A DNA stretch of 64,000 nt from Pseudomonas sp. TH31 (GTDB lineage: Bacteria; Pseudomonadota; Gammaproteobacteria; Pseudomonadales; Pseudomonadaceae), in the NCBI RefSeq assembly GCF_016650815.1, contig NZ_JAEKEZ010000014.1:62001-126000 (forward strand), written 5' to 3'. Below are positions 1-13,320 of this stretch, in pieces. Within the stretch, counting starts at the first letter, position 1; each line of letters starts with the position of its first letter. A program made the position numbers and the translations under genes. The notes beneath the pieces were generated by a model. That model was not told the origin of the DNA and ran no database searches. It saw only the letters and a list, made by a program, of their open reading frames with translations.

Positions 1-817
1 TCCAGTCCAGGCCCAATGCATCAGCACCGGCGTCGGCGATGCTTTCCAGCCACAGCCCGCCGTTTTTGGTGAACAGGATGACCGGCACTTTGCGGCCTTC
101 GTGTTCGCGGATCAGGCCGCTGACGATCTTGCGCATGTAGGCCAGGGAGAACTCCTGGTACGCCGCCGCCGAGAGGTTGCCGCCCCAGGTGTCGAAGATC
201 TGCACCGCTTGCGCGCCGGCCATGATCTGGCCGTTGAGGTAGCTGGTGACAGACTGCGCGAGTTTATCCAGCAGCAGGTGCATGGCTTGCGGGTTGTCGT
301 AGAGCATGGCCTTGGTCTTGCGGAAGTCTTTCGACGAACCGCCTTCGACCATGTAGGTGGCCAGGGTCCACGGGCTGCCGGAGAAGCCGATCAGTGGCAC
401 GCGGCCGTTCAGTTCGCGGCGGATGGTGCTGACCGCGTCCATGACGTAACCGAGGTCCTTGTGCGGATCCGGAATCGGCAGGGCTTCGATGTCGGCCATC
501 GTGCTGATGACTTTCTTGAAGCGTGGACCTTCACCGGTTTCGAAGTACAGGCCTTGGCCCATGGCGTCCGGGATGGTCAGGATGTCGGAGAAGAGGATCG
601 CCGCGTCCAGTTGCGGGTAGCGGTCGAGCGGCTGCATCGTGACTTCGCACGCGAACTCCGGGTTCATGCACAGGCTCATGAAGTCACCGGCCTTGGCACG
701 GCTGGCGCGGTATTCAGGCAGGTAGCGACCGGCCTGACGCATCATCCATACCGGCGTGACGTCTACAGGTTGCTTGAGCAGGGCGCGAAGGAAACGGTCG
801 TTCTTCAGGGCAGTCAT
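1..817 (-). CDS. hemE: Uroporphyrinogen decarboxylase, 3' part cut by window edge
   Basis: HemE decarboxylates the four acetate side chains of uroporphyrinogen III to give coproporphyrinogen III, a cytoplasmic step of haem synthesis. The minus-strand frame opens at an ATG (817) with [17 protein letters not shown], followed by [17 protein letters not shown], the conserved N-terminal substrate-binding segment of the family. About 272 codons are visible of a usual length near 354, and the rest lies beyond base 1. It lies downstream of gltBD on the same strand, separated by 267 bp that contain a REP-type inverted repeat. The long open frame on the opposite strand is a GC-rich shadow. Confidence 0.95.
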   Translation of the reverse strand, partial: MTALKNDRFLRALLKQPVDVTPVWMMRQAGRYLPEYRASRAKAGDFMSLCMNPEFACEVTMQPLDRYPQLDAAILFSDILTIPDAMGQGLYFETGEGPRFKKVISTMADIEALPIPDPHKDLGYVMDAVSTIRRELNGRVPLIGFSGSPWTLATYMVEGGSSKDFRKTKAMLYDNPQAMHLLLDKLAQSVTSYLNGQIMAGAQAVQIFDTWGGNLSAAAYQEFSLAYMRKIVSGLIREHEGRKVPVILFTKNGGLWLESIADAGADALGLDW

Positions 818-948
818 GTCGGCATCCGGAAAAAAGTGCGGGCATTTTCTCAGAGCGCGACGCAAAAGGCACGGTTGCAGGTCAGCCTTTTGTCTATCGG
901 GTCAATTTATTGCGGTGAAACTCCGGTATTGGTAACACCCTGAAACCA

Positions 949-1056
949 ATGTGGGAGCGGGCTTGCTCGCGAAAGCGGTGTGTCAGTCGACATCAATATT
1001 GACTGTTACACCGCCTTCGCGAGCAAGTCGAATCGTCGCACCGCCGCTCCCACATT
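949..1056. repeat. REP-type inverted repeat, TGTGGGAGCGGGC family
   Basis: Left arm ATGTGGGAGCGG plus GCTTGCTCGCGAA is answered on the right by TTCGCGAGCAAG and CCGCTCCCACAT. The right arm carries about 17 extra bases between its two blocks, so the hairpin is imperfect. Related copies occur at 21198, 55191, 59962 and 63272. It fills the gltD-hemE gap. Confidence 0.8.
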
Positions 1057-1084
1057 TTGATCGCATTCCAATTCTGGAAAGTGA

Positions 1085-2535
<1,451 letters not shown>

Positions 2536-5500
2536 TCACTGCGGGTTGGCACGGGTGCTGGAAAGCAACGATTTCAGGTTGGCAGCCTTGGGCTTGACCA
2601 GCCAGAAACGGCGCAGATAGTCATCGAGGTTTTCAGCGAGGTTACGACCCCATTCGCTGTCGGTTTGCGCGACGTATTCGTCCAGCACGCGTTGCAGGTG
2701 GCTGCGATAGGCTTCCATCGCTTCGCCGCTGATCCGCTGGATTTCCACCAGTTCGTGGTTGACCCGGTCAACGAAGGTGTTGTCCTGGTCGAGCACGTAG
2801 GCGAAACCGCCGGTCATGCCTGAGCCGAAGTTGTAACCGGTTTTGCCCAGGACGCAGACGAAACCACCGGTCATGTACTCGCAGCAATGATCGCCCGTGC
2901 CTTCAACCACGGTGTGGGCACCGGAGTTACGCACAGCGAAACGCTCGCCCGCGGTGCCAGCGGCGAACAGCTTGCCGCCAGTGGCGCCGTACAGGCAGGT
3001 GTTGCCGATAATGGCGCTGTCCTGAGTCTTGTAGACGCTGCCCTTGGGCGGCACGATGACCAGTTTGCCGCCGGTCATGCCTTTGCCGACGTAGTCGTTG
3101 GCGTCGCCTTCCAGGTACATGTTCAGGCCGCCGGCGTTCCACACACCGAAGCTCTGACCGGCCGTCCCTTTGAAGCGGAAGGTGATCGGTGCGTTCGCCA
3201 TGCCTTGGTTGCCGTGCTTGCGGGCGATTTCACCGGAGATCCGCGCGCCGATCGAACGGTCGCAGTTGCAGATATCCAGCGCGAAATCAGCACCGCTCAT
3301 GTCGTTGATGGCCGAAGTGGCCATGTCGACCATTTTCTCGGCCAGCAGGCCTTTGTCGAACGGTGGGTTGCGCTCGACCTGGCAGAATTGAGGCTTGTCT
3401 GCCGGGATGTGATCGCTGCCCAGCAACGGGGTCAGGTCCAGATGTTGCTGCTTGGCGGTCTGGCCTTCGAGGATGTCCAGCAGATCGGTACGGCCGATCA
3501 GCTCTTCGAGGGAGCGCACGCCGAGCTTGGCCAGCCACTCACGGGTTTCTTCAGCCACGTAGGTGAAGAAGTTGATCACCATGTCGACGGTGCCGATGTA
3601 GTGGTCTTTACGCAGCTTCTCGTTCTGAGTCGCGACGCCGGTGGCGCAGTTGTTCAGGTGGCAGATGCGCAGGTATTTGCAGCCCAGGGCGATCATTGGC
3701 GCGGTACCGAAGCCGAAGCTTTCAGCGCCGAGAATGGCTGCCTTGATCACGTCGAGGCCGGTTTTCAGGCCGCCGTCGGTTTGTACCCGGACTTTGCCGC
3801 GCAGGTCGTTGCCACGCAGGGTCTGGTGGGTTTCGGCCAGGCCGAGTTCCCACGGAGCGCCCGCGTATTTGATCGAGGTCAGCGGCGATGCGCCGGTGCC
3901 GCCGTCGTAGCCGGAGATGGTGATCAAGTCCGCGTAGGCCTTGGCCACACCGGCAGCGATGGTGCCGACGCCCGCTTCTGCTACCAGTTTCACCGAGACC
4001 AGGGCCTTCGGGTTGACTTGTTTCAGGTCGAAAATCAGCTGCGACAAGTCTTCAATCGAATAGATGTCGTGGTGCGGCGGCGGCGAAATCAGGGTCACGC
4101 CCGGCACTGCATAACGCAGCTTGGCGATCAGACCGTTGACCTTGCCCCCTGGCAGCTGACCACCTTCGCCGGGCTTGGCGCCCTGAGCAACTTTGATCTG
4201 CAGTACTTCAGCGTTGACCAGGTATTCCGGGGTTACACCGAAACGGCCCGTCGCCACTTGCTTGATTTTCGAGCTCTTGATGGTGCCGTAGCGCGCCGGG
4301 TCTTCGCCGCCTTCGCCGGAGTTGGAACGCGCACCGAGGCGGTTCATGGCTTCGGCCAGGGCTTCGTGGGCTTCAGGCGACAAGGCACCGAGGGAGATGC
4401 CCGCGGAGTCGAAGCGCTTGAGCACCGATTCCAGCGGTTCGATCTCGCTGATGTCCAGCGGCGTGTCCAGGGTTTTGACCTTGAACATGTCGCGGATCAT
4501 CGACACCGGACGGTTGTCCACCAGCGCCGTGTATTCCTTGAACTTGCTGTAGTCGCCCTGCTGCACAGCGGCTTGCAGGGTGCTGACCACGTCCGGGTTG
4601 TAAGCGTGATATTCGCCACCGTGGACGAACTTCAGCAGACCGCCCTGCTGAATCGGCTTGCGCGGGCTCCAGGCTTCGGCGGCCAGTGCTTTCTGCTCGG
4701 CTTCGATGTCGACGAAACGCGCCCCCTTGATGCGGCTTGGCACGCCACGGAAGCTCAGTTCGCAGACTTCTTCGGACAGGCCGATGGCTTCGAACAACTG
4801 CGCACCGCGGTACGAAGTAATGGTCGAGATACCCATCTTCGACAGGATCTTCAGCAGGCCTTTGGTGATGCCTTTGCGGTAGTTCTTGAACACCTCATAG
4901 AGGTCGCCCAGCACTTCACCGGTCCGGATCAGGTCGCCCAGCACTTCGTAGGCCAGGAACGGATAGACCGCCGAGGCGCCGAAACCGATCAACACCGCAA
5001 AGTGATGCGGGTCGCGAGCCGTCGCCGTTTCCACGAGGATGTTGGAGTCGCAACGCAGGCCTTTTTCGGTCAGGCGGTGGTGTACCGCGCCGGTGGCGAG
5101 CGAAGCGTGGATCGGCAACTTGCCCGGGCAATGTGACGGTCACTCAATACCACCTGGGTACGACCGGAGCGAACGGCTTCTTCAGCCTGATCGGCAACGT
5201 TGCGGATCGCCGCTTCGAGGCCGACGCTTTCGTCGTAGTTGAGGTCAATGATCGCGCGCTCGAAACCCGGACGATCGAGGTTCATCAGCGAGCGCCACTT
5301 GGCCGGGGAAATAACCGGCGAGCTGAGGATCACGCGCGAAGCGTGTTCCGGCGACTCCTGGAAGATGTTGCGCTCGGCACCGAGGCAGATCTCCAGCGAC
5401 ATGACGATGGCTTCACGCAGCGGATCGATCGGCGGGTTGGTGACCTGCGCGAACTGCTGGCGGAAATAGTCGTATGGCGTACGCACGCGCTGGGACAGCA

Positions 5501-6979
5501 CGGCCATTGGCGTATCGTCGCCCATCGAGCCAACGGCTTCGTAGCCTTGTTCGCCGAGCGGACGCAGTACCTGATCACGTTCTTCGAAAGTGACCTGGTA
5601 CATCTTCATGTACTGCTTGAGCTGATCGACGTCGTAGAAGGCCGATCCGTGGTCATTGTCTTCCATGGTCGCCTGGATGCGCAGGGCATTCTTGCGCAGC
5701 CATTGCTTGTACGGATGACGAGACTTCAAGCGGTTGTCGATCGCGTCGGTGTCGAGGATCTGACCGGTTTCGGTGTCCACGGCAAAGATCTGGCCCGGAC
5801 CAACGCGGCCCTTGGCGATCACGTCTTCAGGCTGGTAGTTCCAGACACCGATTTCCGACGCCAGGGTGATAAAACCGTTTTTGGTGGTGACCCAACGCGC
5901 CGGACGCAGACCGTTACGGTCGAGCAGGCACACCGCGTAACGACCATCGGTCATTACCACGCCGGCCGGACCGTCCCATGGCTCCATGTGCATCGAGTTG
6001 TATTCGTAGAACGCCCGCAGATCCGGGTCCATGGTTTCGACGTTCTGCCACGCAGGCGGAATGATCATCCGCACGCCACGGAACAGGTCGATGCCACCGG
6101 TCACCATCAGCTCGAGCATGTTGTCCATGCTCGAGGAGTCGGAACCCACGCGGTTAACCAACGGGCCGAGTTCTTCCAGGTCCATCAAATCGTTGGTGAA
6201 CTTGGTGCGACGCGCCACGGCCCAGTTACGGTTGCCGGTGATGGTGTTGATCTCGCCGTTGTGGGCGAGGAAGCGGAACGGCTGCGCCAACGGCCATTTC
6301 GGCAGGGTGTTGGTCGAGAAGCGCTGGTGGAACACGCAAATCGATGTTTGCAGGCGCTGGTCGCTGAGGTCTGGATAGAAGGCGGTCAAATCCGCCGGCA
6401 TCATCAGGCCTTTATAAATAATGGTTTTGTGCGAAAAGCTGCAGACGTAGTGATCGGCGTCTGCGGCGTTGGCCACCGACGAGCGACGACGGGAGGTGAA
6501 CAGTTTGACCGCCATCTCCTGATCGCTCAGGCCGTCACCGCCGATGTACACCTGCTCGATTTTCGGCAGGCGCTCGAGCGCCAGGCGGCCAAGGACGCTG
6601 GTGTCGATCGGCACTTTGCGCCAACCGACGAGGGTCAGGCCGGCCGCGAGGATCTCGCGGTTCATGTTCTCGCGAGCGGCCTCGGCTTTGACCGGGTCCT
6701 GGTTGAAGAAGACCATGCCCACGGCATATTGCTTGGGCAGCTCGACGCCGAAGGTTTCCTGGGCGATGGCTCGCAGGAACACGTCCGGCTTTTGAATCAG
6801 CAAGCCGCAACCGTCACCGGTCTTGCCGTCGGCGTTGATCCCACCGCGGTGGGTCATGCAGGTCAGGGCCTCAATGGCCGTTTGCAAAGGGTATGACTGG
6901 GCTCGCCCTGCATATGGGCTATCAGGCCAAAACCGCAGTTATCCTTGAATTCATCTGGTTGGTACAGACCTGCTTTCAT
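2536..6979 (-). CDS. gltB: Glutamate synthase large subunit (two frameshifts here)
   Basis: GltB makes two glutamates from glutamine and 2-oxoglutarate, the core of GS-GOGAT ammonia assimilation. The start at 6979 gives [18 protein letters not shown]: a short propeptide, then Cys15, the glutaminase nucleophile. Later come the FMN-binding synthase domain ([30 protein letters not shown]), the 3Fe-4S cysteines [12 protein letters not shown], and the glycine-rich beta-helix C-terminus. Two single-base losses break the frame. At about 6886-6888, CTTTTGCAA is read as CTTTGCAA. At 5123-5128, GCCCCGGGC is read as GCCCGGGC, expected [11 protein letters not shown]. Restoring both gives 4446 nt, 1481 aa, the normal length. 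It is cotranscribed with gltD. Confidence 0.93.
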
Positions 6980-7160
6980 AGACACTTTCTCACCAGGCTG
7001 CCTCTTTTCGAGGCAAATTTCTTTTCAATTCAACCACTTGCCATCCGCGCCGAACGTACGCCAGCTTTGCGGGGGCAAAAGGGAGGTCATTGTACACACC
7101 GACACAGGGGCTCACAAATTTGACGACGATTTGTCGCAAATCTATGTCGCATTTGTGAAA

Positions 7161-7189
7161 GGTTTAAAGCGATATGCTGTGCTAGTCAA
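7161..7189 (-). promoter_or_regulatory. Possible sigma70 promoter upstream of gltB
   Basis: In the 351-bp gap 6980-7330 the minus strand reads TTGACT (7189-7184), 17 bp, then TAAACC (7166-7161), with an A/T-rich stretch TTAAAAAAGTT just upstream of the -35. The -35 is good and the -10 weak. Apart from this and a GC hairpin near 7304, I see nothing else in the gap. Confidence 0.35.
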
Positions 7190-7303
7190 AACTTTTTTAA
7201 TGTTGACCGCAACGACTCAAAGACTACTGTGACGCAGACGCCACAAGGCACGCGGCCTCCAGGGCAGCATGCTACTTGCGGAATATTTTGAGGTGCCGGG
7301 AGA

Positions 7304-7324
7304 GGCGGCCTGGGTAAGGCCGCC
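7304..7324 (-). terminator. GC hairpin after the damX-like gene
   Basis: GGCGGCC-7 nt-GGCCGCC lies 7 bp past the stop codon of the damX-like gene. The stem is perfect but no T-run follows on the minus strand, so termination here is uncertain. Confidence 0.4.
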
Positions 7325-7330
7325 GAATCT

Positions 7331-8914
7331 TCAGCGAGCTGTGGCCAGTTCCTGTTGGACGCTGGCGACGGAGCGAGGCCAAGGTTTACCAGCCTGAACC
7401 TTCGCTGGCAAGGCCTTGATAGCGGTAACGGCTGCATCGCGGCTGGCGAAGCTGCCGTAGGTGATGACGTAAAGCGGCTTGCCGTTGAGGACTTTCTTGA
7501 AATAACGGTACTCGCCGCCCTGCTCCTTGACGAAGGTTTGCGCAGAGGCTTCGGAGCTGGTGCCGAGAATCTGCACCACGTAGTTGCCCGGCGCTTGCCC
7601 GGCGTACCAGCCGCTACCGGCGGCCTTGGCCACGGTAACCGGCTTCTCGGCAGGCTTGGCGGCAACCACAGGCTTGGCAGGCGCTGGCGCCGGCTTAGCC
7701 ACGGGAGCAGGCGCTGGCTTGGCGGTAGCGACCTGAGTCGGTGCCGGAGCCGGTTTGGCGGCAGGCGTCGGCGCAGGACCCGGCTGGATGCCCGTAGGTG
7801 GCGCGATCGTGGTCACAGTCGGCGGTGTAGCGCTGGAGCCTTCGACCGGCACGCCGTCGTCGCCCTCAGTGATGCCACCGGCCGCTTCGGCCAGCGGGCT
7901 GCGCATGACCGGTTGCGACTGGCCAACCAGCGGCAACGGCATCGGCTGCGTGTTACCGGCGAACTCCACGGAGGGAGCGCCTCCGGCGGCGTTCGGTTTT
8001 GGCGTACCCAGTGGCAGCTGGGCCTGTTCGTTGGCCGGTGCGCCGGTGGTCGGTGTCTTGCTGCGGCCCGGCATCAACCAGGCGGCGGCTACCGCGACCA
8101 CGACTACGGCAGAAATCGCCAATACGTGTTTCTTCGGCATGTTGAACCCCATACTTGGACGCTTCACCGCTGTGCGGCTGGCAATCATGGCTTCGATCAT
8201 CGCATCGCGGGCGACCTGGTTGATGTTGCCAGGCCAACCGTCGGAGCTTTCGTGAATATCAGAGATCTGATCTGCGGTAAAAAGTTCGATACCGCGACCG
8301 GCGCCTTCGAGACGCTGGTCCAGATACTCGCGAGTTTCTTCTTCAGTGTAAGGCTGCAATTCGATGACGTGGAAGCGCTCTTCCTCAAGGCTCAGCGCCT
8401 CCAGTTGAGCGATGAGCGACGATTCACCGAACAGGAACACGTGCGGGCGACCTTCCGGTGCGCCGGCCGCCAGGGCCATCAAGGCTTCGAGTGCGGATTC
8501 GTCGAGCTGCTCGGCGTCATCCACCAGCAAGTAGACTTCCTGCCCGGTGAGGGCAAGCTGAACCACCTGGGCCAGAATCGCGCCGACCTCGGCCTGGGCC
8601 ACGTTCAGCGCCTGGGCGACCTGGCGCAAGACACCGGCGGCATCGCCAGCGCCACGGGCGGAAACCACCACGCTTTGCACGGACTGCTTGTTGGTGCTGG
8701 CCACCAGGGCCTGACGCAACAGGGTCTTGCCGCTGCCTTGCGGGCCGGTGACCACCAGCAGCAACTGGCTGTATCGGGCCAGGTGATGCAGTTGTCCCAG
8801 CACCGGTTTGCGCTGGGCCGGGAAAAATTTGAAGCCAGGCACCCGTGGAGCAAAAGGGTCATGACTTAACTGGTAATGGCCGAGGAAAGCCTCGTCGGCA
8901 TGCAAACTAGTCAT
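7331..8914 (-). CDS. damX: DamX-like protein: AAA ATPase domain, membrane helix, SPOR domain
   Basis: The N-terminal half is an ExeA/AAA-type ATPase with Walker A VTGPQGSGKTLL and Walker B-like VYLLVDDAEQLDE. A single membrane helix follows near residues 267-285 (LAISAVVVVAVAAAWLM). Next is a long Pro/Ala/Lys-rich linker with repeated APAPVAKPAPAP-like units. A C-terminal SPOR domain (about 440-515; GNYVVQILGTSSEASAQ) binds denuded septal peptidoglycan. SPOR proteins of this kind act at the division site. The 527 codons are intact and start 9 bp after the aroB stop, the conserved aroK-aroB-damX order. The E. coli DamX comparison rests on domain layout and synteny. Confidence 0.85.
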   Translation of the reverse strand: MTSLHADEAFLGHYQLSHDPFAPRVPGFKFFPAQRKPVLGQLHHLARYSQLLLVVTGPQGSGKTLLRQALVASTNKQSVQSVVVSARGAGDAAGVLRQVAQALNVAQAEVGAILAQVVQLALTGQEVYLLVDDAEQLDESALEALMALAAGAPEGRPHVFLFGESSLIAQLEALSLEEERFHVIELQPYTEEETREYLDQRLEGAGRGIELFTADQISDIHESSDGWPGNINQVARDAMIEAMIASRTAVKRPSMGFNMPKKHVLAISAVVVVAVAAAWLMPGRSKTPTTGAPANEQAQLPLGTPKPNAAGGAPSVEFAGNTQPMPLPLVGQSQPVMRSPLAEAAGGITEGDDGVPVEGSSATPPTVTTIAPPTGIQPGPAPTPAAKPAPAPTQVATAKPAPAPVAKPAPAPAKPVVAAKPAEKPVTVAKAAGSGWYAGQAPGNYVVQILGTSSEASAQTFVKEQGGEYRYFKKVLNGKPLYVITYGSFASRDAAVTAIKALPAKVQAGKPWPRSVASVQQELATAR

Positions 8915-8923
8915 CGGATCTTA

Positions 8924-10024
8924 TTAACCTTTAAGCTGAGCCAGGGCGCGGTAATCCGCTCCCAGCGTGGCCTGTAGAACCTCTTTCGGATAATCGTCGG
9001 TCACCACTGCTTCGCCCATTTGGCGCAGCAGCACCAGGCGCAAACGACCGTCGATCACTTTCTTGTCAATTGCCATGTGTTCGAGAAAATCGGCTTCGGT
9101 CATCTCTTCAGGCGGGATGACCGGCAAGCCGGCACGCTGGAACAGGCGAATACCGCGATCTCGCTCTTGCTCGCTGATCCAGCCCAGGCGTGCAGACATT
9201 TCCAGCGCCATTACGGTGCCAGCAGCGACTGCTTCACCATGTAGCCACACACCATAGCCCATGTGGGTTTCAATGGCGTGGCCGAAGGTGTGCCCCAGGT
9301 TCAGCGTGGCGCGCACGCCGGTTTCCTTTTCGTCAGCACCGACCACCGCAGCCTTGGCCGCACAGGAGCGTTCGATCGCATAAGTCAGGGCCACCTGATC
9401 CAGGGCGCGCAGGCGATCAACGTTTTCTTCGAGCCAGGTGAGGAACGGCTCGTCGCAGATCAACCCGTACTTGATGACTTCCGCCAGGCCCGCGGACAGT
9501 TCGCGAGCCGGCAAGGTATTGAGGGTGGCGGTATCGATCAGCACCACGTTGGGCTGATAGAAAGCGCCGACCATGTTCTTGCCCAGCGGATGGTTGATCC
9601 CGGTCTTGCCGCCCACCGAAGAGTCGACTTGCGACAGCAGTGTGGTCGGCACCTGAATGAAATCGACGCCGCGCTGGTAGCAGGCTGCCGCAAAACCGGC
9701 CATGTCGCCAATCACGCCGCCACCGAGGGCGATCACCGTGGTCCGGCGGTCGTGCCGGGCGGTCAGCAGACCGTCGAAAATCAATTGCAGGGTTTCCCAG
9801 GTCTTGAAGGCTTCGCCGTCGGGCAGTATCACCGAGACGACCGAGAACTGTGCGAGGCTTTTGGTCAGACGTTCGAGATAGAGCGGCGCCACAGTCTCGT
9901 TGGAGATGATTGCCACTTGCCGCCCGCGAACGTGCGGGGCCAGCAACTCGGGCTGATCCAACAAACCTTCGCCAATATGAATCGGGTAGCTGCGCTCGCC
10001 TAGATCGACCTTGAGTGTCTGCAT
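8924..10024 (-). CDS. aroB: 3-dehydroquinate synthase
   Basis: AroB cyclises DAHP to 3-dehydroquinate, the second shikimate-pathway step, using NAD and a metal ion. The 366-aa product shows the family's NAD-binding segment [15 protein letters not shown], the [21 protein letters not shown] active-site region (written here in part: [19 protein letters not shown]), the NMVGAFYQP motif and metal-binding histidines in [12 protein letters not shown] and [10 protein letters not shown]. Length and start are normal. It follows aroK by 151 bp, consistent with the conserved pilMNOPQ-aroKB cluster. Confidence 0.97.
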   Translation of the reverse strand: MQTLKVDLGERSYPIHIGEGLLDQPELLAPHVRGRQVAIISNETVAPLYLERLTKSLAQFSVVSVILPDGEAFKTWETLQLIFDGLLTARHDRRTTVIALGGGVIGDMAGFAAACYQRGVDFIQVPTTLLSQVDSSVGGKTGINHPLGKNMVGAFYQPNVVLIDTATLNTLPARELSAGLAEVIKYGLICDEPFLTWLEENVDRLRALDQVALTYAIERSCAAKAAVVGADEKETGVRATLNLGHTFGHAIETHMGYGVWLHGEAVAAGTVMALEMSARLGWISEQERDRGIRLFQRAGLPVIPPEEMTEADFLEHMAIDKKVIDGRLRLVLLRQMGEAVVTDDYPKEVLQATLGADYRALAQLKG

Positions 10025-10175
10025 GTGTCCCCACAGTGAAGATGGAATCAGGCGTCCTGCCTTGAGTTAACCAATGTCCGCGGCATCTGCTGATGTGACG
10101 CCGGTTGATAGCCATCCGCCACAACCTTGAGCGGCCATGACAGGACGCCGAGGATAGCGCATTTCGCGCTGCGCT

Positions 10176-10694
10176 TTAACGGGGAGGTAGCTGCTGCAAG
10201 CGTTCGAGGATGTCGAGCACCACCATTCGCGGCGGCCGCTCATCGGTTTCTACCACCAGATCGGCGATTTCCCGATAAAGCGGATCGCGGATCGCCAGCA
10301 AGTCCCGAAGGGTCTTGGCCGGATCGGCGGTGCGCAACAGCGGACGATTGCGGTCACGGGCGGTGCGGCCGACTTGCTGCTCGACGGATGCGTGCAGATA
10401 AACCACACGTCCCCCGGCATGCAGCGCCCGACGATTGGCTTCGCGCATGACTGCACCGCCACCGGTCGCCAGTACTACGCCGTCGCACGCGCACAGCTCT
10501 TCGATCATCGCTTGCTCACGATCACGAAAGCCGGGTTCGCCTTCCTTATCGAAGATCCACGGGATATTGGCGCCCGTGCGCAACTCAATTTCCTTGTCGG
10601 AATCTTTGAATGGCAGGCGCAGCTCTTTGGCCAGCAACCGGCCGATGGTGCTTTTTCCAGCCCCCATCGGTCCTACAAGAATCAAATTTCGCAC
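10176..10694 (-). CDS. aroK: Shikimate kinase
   Basis: AroK phosphorylates shikimate at the 3-hydroxyl with ATP. The 172-aa protein has the P-loop [14 protein letters not shown] near residues 6-19, the [11 protein letters not shown] shikimate-binding segment, FRDREQ, and the Walker-B-like [10 protein letters not shown]. The start ATG lies 4 bp after the pilQ stop, so it is very likely cotranscribed with the pilus genes. Length is normal. Confidence 0.97.
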   Translation of the reverse strand: MRNLILVGPMGAGKSTIGRLLAKELRLPFKDSDKEIELRTGANIPWIFDKEGEPGFRDREQAMIEELCACDGVVLATGGGAVMREANRRALHAGGRVVYLHASVEQQVGRTARDRNRPLLRTADPAKTLRDLLAIRDPLYREIADLVVETDERPPRMVVLDILERLQQLPPR

Positions 10695-10698
10695 AGAA

Positions 10699-12779
10699 TC
10701 AACGACTCACAGCAATCGCCTGGTTATTCATGATACGCGGAGTGAGAAATACCAGCAGCTCGGATTTTTTCTCCGAAACCACGTCACGCCGGAAAAGGCG
10801 GCCAAGATACGGCACATCGCCGAGAAATGGCACCTTATCTACAACCTTGCTCTGAGTATTTGAGAAAACCCCGCCAATGACGATGGTCTCGCCGTCATTG
10901 ACCAGGACCTTGGCGTTGACTTCGTTCTTCTTGATCGGCGGTACATCCTGCACTTTGTTGAGGTAGTCCGGCTCATCCTTGGTGACCTTGACCTCCATGA
11001 TGATGCGGTTATCCGGGGTGATTTGCGGCGTCACTTCCAGGGACAGCGACGCCTCCTTGAACGCTACCGACGTCGCACCGCTGGAGCTGGCTTCCTGATA
11101 GGGGATCTCGGTGCCCTTGAGGATTTTCGCGGTTTCCTTGTCGGACGTGACCACCTTGGGTTGCGAGACGATTTCGCCGTTACCGGTTTTTTCCATGGCC
11201 GTCAGCTCAAGGTCGAGCAGCACGTTGTCGGTGATGAAGGCGATACCGATCCCCGACGTATTGCCCGCCGTACCCATGTCGACGAACGGTGAGTTGGTGC
11301 TGGTGCTGCCCGGCGTACCAATGGTGGTTGAAGACCCATTACTGACACCCGAGGTGTTCCAGTTACCCTTGTTCTGCACCGACCCGCCCCAGCGCACGCC
11401 GAGACTCTTGTCGTAATCGACGTTGGCTTCGACGATCCGCGCTTCGATCATTACCTGGCGCACCGGGATGTCCAGTTGCGCGACGATGCGGCGAAGCTCG
11501 TCGAGGCGATCCTGGGTCTGGTAGGCGATGATGTTGTTGGTTCGATCGTCGACCGTGATCGAGCCCCGTTCGTCGACTTTCGCCTCGGCGCTGGTCACCG
11601 AGGTGAACAGTTTGGCGATATCGGCAGCCTTGGCGTAGTTGACCTGCAACAGTTCACGACGCAGCGGCGCCAGTTCGGCGATCTGTTTCTGCGACTCCAG
11701 TTCCTGGCGCTCACGGGCGGCGATCTCATCCGCCGGGGCGACCAGTAACACGTTGCCAATCTTGCGTTTGTCCAGCCCCTTGGTTTTCAGCACCAGGTCC
11801 AGGGCCTGATCCCACGGCACGTTCTGCAGACGCAACGTGATGCCGCCCTGCACGGTGTCACTGGCCACCAGGTTGAGGTTGGTGAAGTCGGCGATCAGTT
11901 GCAGCACCGAGCGCACATCGATGTCCTGGAAGTTCAGTGAAAGCTTTTCACCGGTGTAGGCAAAGCGCTCGGCGTTACGCTTTTGCAAGTCGTCGGCGGT
12001 CACCGCCCGGATGCTGACAGTCAGCTTATTGTCGGTCTGGTAGGTCGAATACTCATAGGCGCCGACAGGCTCGATGCTGATCGTGGCGCGGTCGCCGGTG
12101 GCAGCGGCGTTGACGAACTGCACCGGGGTGGCGAAGTCCTTGACGTCCAGCCGCACGCGCAACGGCTCGGGCAATTGGGTTTTGGCAAAACCGAGGATGA
12201 TCTTGCCTTCGCGCTCCTGAATGTCCGGGGCGATGGTCGGATCCGACAGATCGATCACCACATTGCCTTCGCCCTGGGTCCCGCGCTGAAAGTCCACGCC
12301 CCGAATGGCCTTGCTCACGGGGGCATAGGTTCTTGCGGGAGCCGGTTTTGCAGTGGCGACGCGCGGTGCGCTGGCGACCGGTTTGGCCGCCGCGCCGTTA
12401 GCACCTTGCCCGACGACCACGAACAGCGTGTTGCCGGCCACCCGGTGCTGTAAGGCGTCAGCTGGGTCAGGTTGATGATCAGTCGCGTGCGGTCCTTGGC
12501 TTCCACCACCGTGGCATTGCGCGCGTTACCGCCACCGAGCTCGCGATTTTTGCTCGCCAGTTTGCTCACCACGCCTGGCAGATCCAGCGCAATTCGCGCC
12601 GGTTGCTCTGTGGTGTAACCGTGGGGCGGCGGCGGTGGCCCGTCGAAGGTCAACTTCAACTCGACGCGGTCACCCGGCAGTGCTGCGACATCCAGCGTGT
12701 TGAGGTTGGCCGCTAGTACCATCGGCGACAGCAGCGCTATCCATAGCGAAATACCGAAGGTTGAGAAAATCCTGTTCAT
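10699..12779 (-). CDS. pilQ: Type IV pilus secretin PilQ (frameshifted here)
   Basis: PilQ forms the outer-membrane ring through which type IV pili extend. A signal peptide ([15 protein letters not shown]) is followed by an AMIN domain ([17 protein letters not shown]), a second AMIN-like region, secretin N1/STN domains ([18 protein letters not shown]) and the C-terminal secretin beta-barrel ending in [16 protein letters not shown]. The frame breaks at about 12441-12445: AGCACCGGGTGG needs one more C (ACCCGGGTGG) to read [15 protein letters not shown]. The corrected length is 693 aa, as expected. It is the last gene of pilMNOPQ. The break probably reflects sequence error rather than loss of pili. 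Confidence 0.93.
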
Positions 12780-12792
12780 TGTTCGAGTTCCA

Positions 12793-13320
12793 CTATGAGT
12801 GCTCTTTCAAAGGGATGGTCCGCGGCCGTTCCAGCCAGGCGCCTTCACCATCGGGAACGATTTCGACCACATCGACTTGCGAGCCGCTGATGGCGATGAT
12901 CCGCCCATCGTTACGCCCCAGGTAATCGCCGACTTTCAACCGATGCACACCGCCGGCCCCGCGCAGCAACGCAAAGGAACCGCTGGCATTGGAGATCGTG
13001 CCGACCATTTCAAACTGCTCGATGTTGAATCCTTCGAGGTACTGCTTGACCCGATTAAGGTCAGGTTTGACGTTACGCGAACCGTGCTTTTGACCGGCCA
13101 TGTCGACTCTGACCTGCCGGGAAAACGGGCTGCGCAGGCTGGCGGCGCTATAGGTGAATGTGGGGGAAGACCGGAATGTCGGCGCAGGTTCAATCTTGCC
13201 GGCCGGGCGCAGACGTACTTCGTTCATGTACGCGTCGAGGTCGCTGAAGCCATTGTCACCGCCACACCCGGCCAGGCCCACCAGCAACACACCCATGGAT
13301 AAACAACGAAACGGGGTCAT
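12793..13320 (-). CDS. pilP: Type IV pilus assembly lipoprotein PilP
   Basis: This is a 175-aa inner-membrane lipoprotein of the pilus alignment subcomplex. It has a short signal peptide with lipobox LVGLAGC (Cys19), a disordered stretch, and a C-terminal beta-sandwich with FEMVGTISNASGSFALL and HRLKVGDYLGRNDGRI, the PilP fold that contacts PilQ. It overlaps pilO by 4 bp and is followed 13 bp later by pilQ, so translation is probably coupled along the operon. Confidence 0.95.
   Translation of the reverse strand: MTPFRCLSMGVLLVGLAGCGGDNGFSDLDAYMNEVRLRPAGKIEPAPTFRSSPTFTYSAASLRSPFSRQVRVDMAGQKHGSRNVKPDLNRVKQYLEGFNIEQFEMVGTISNASGSFALLRGAGGVHRLKVGDYLGRNDGRIIAISGSQVDVVEIVPDGEGAWLERPRTIPLKEHS

Noticed and set aside
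2887-6896. Very long open frames (749 and 587 codons) on the plus strand opposite gltB
   Set aside because: They mirror the codon positions of gltB, are rich in His/Arg/Val/Gln from GC-skewed antisense codons, have no recognisable domain and overlap a well-supported gene.
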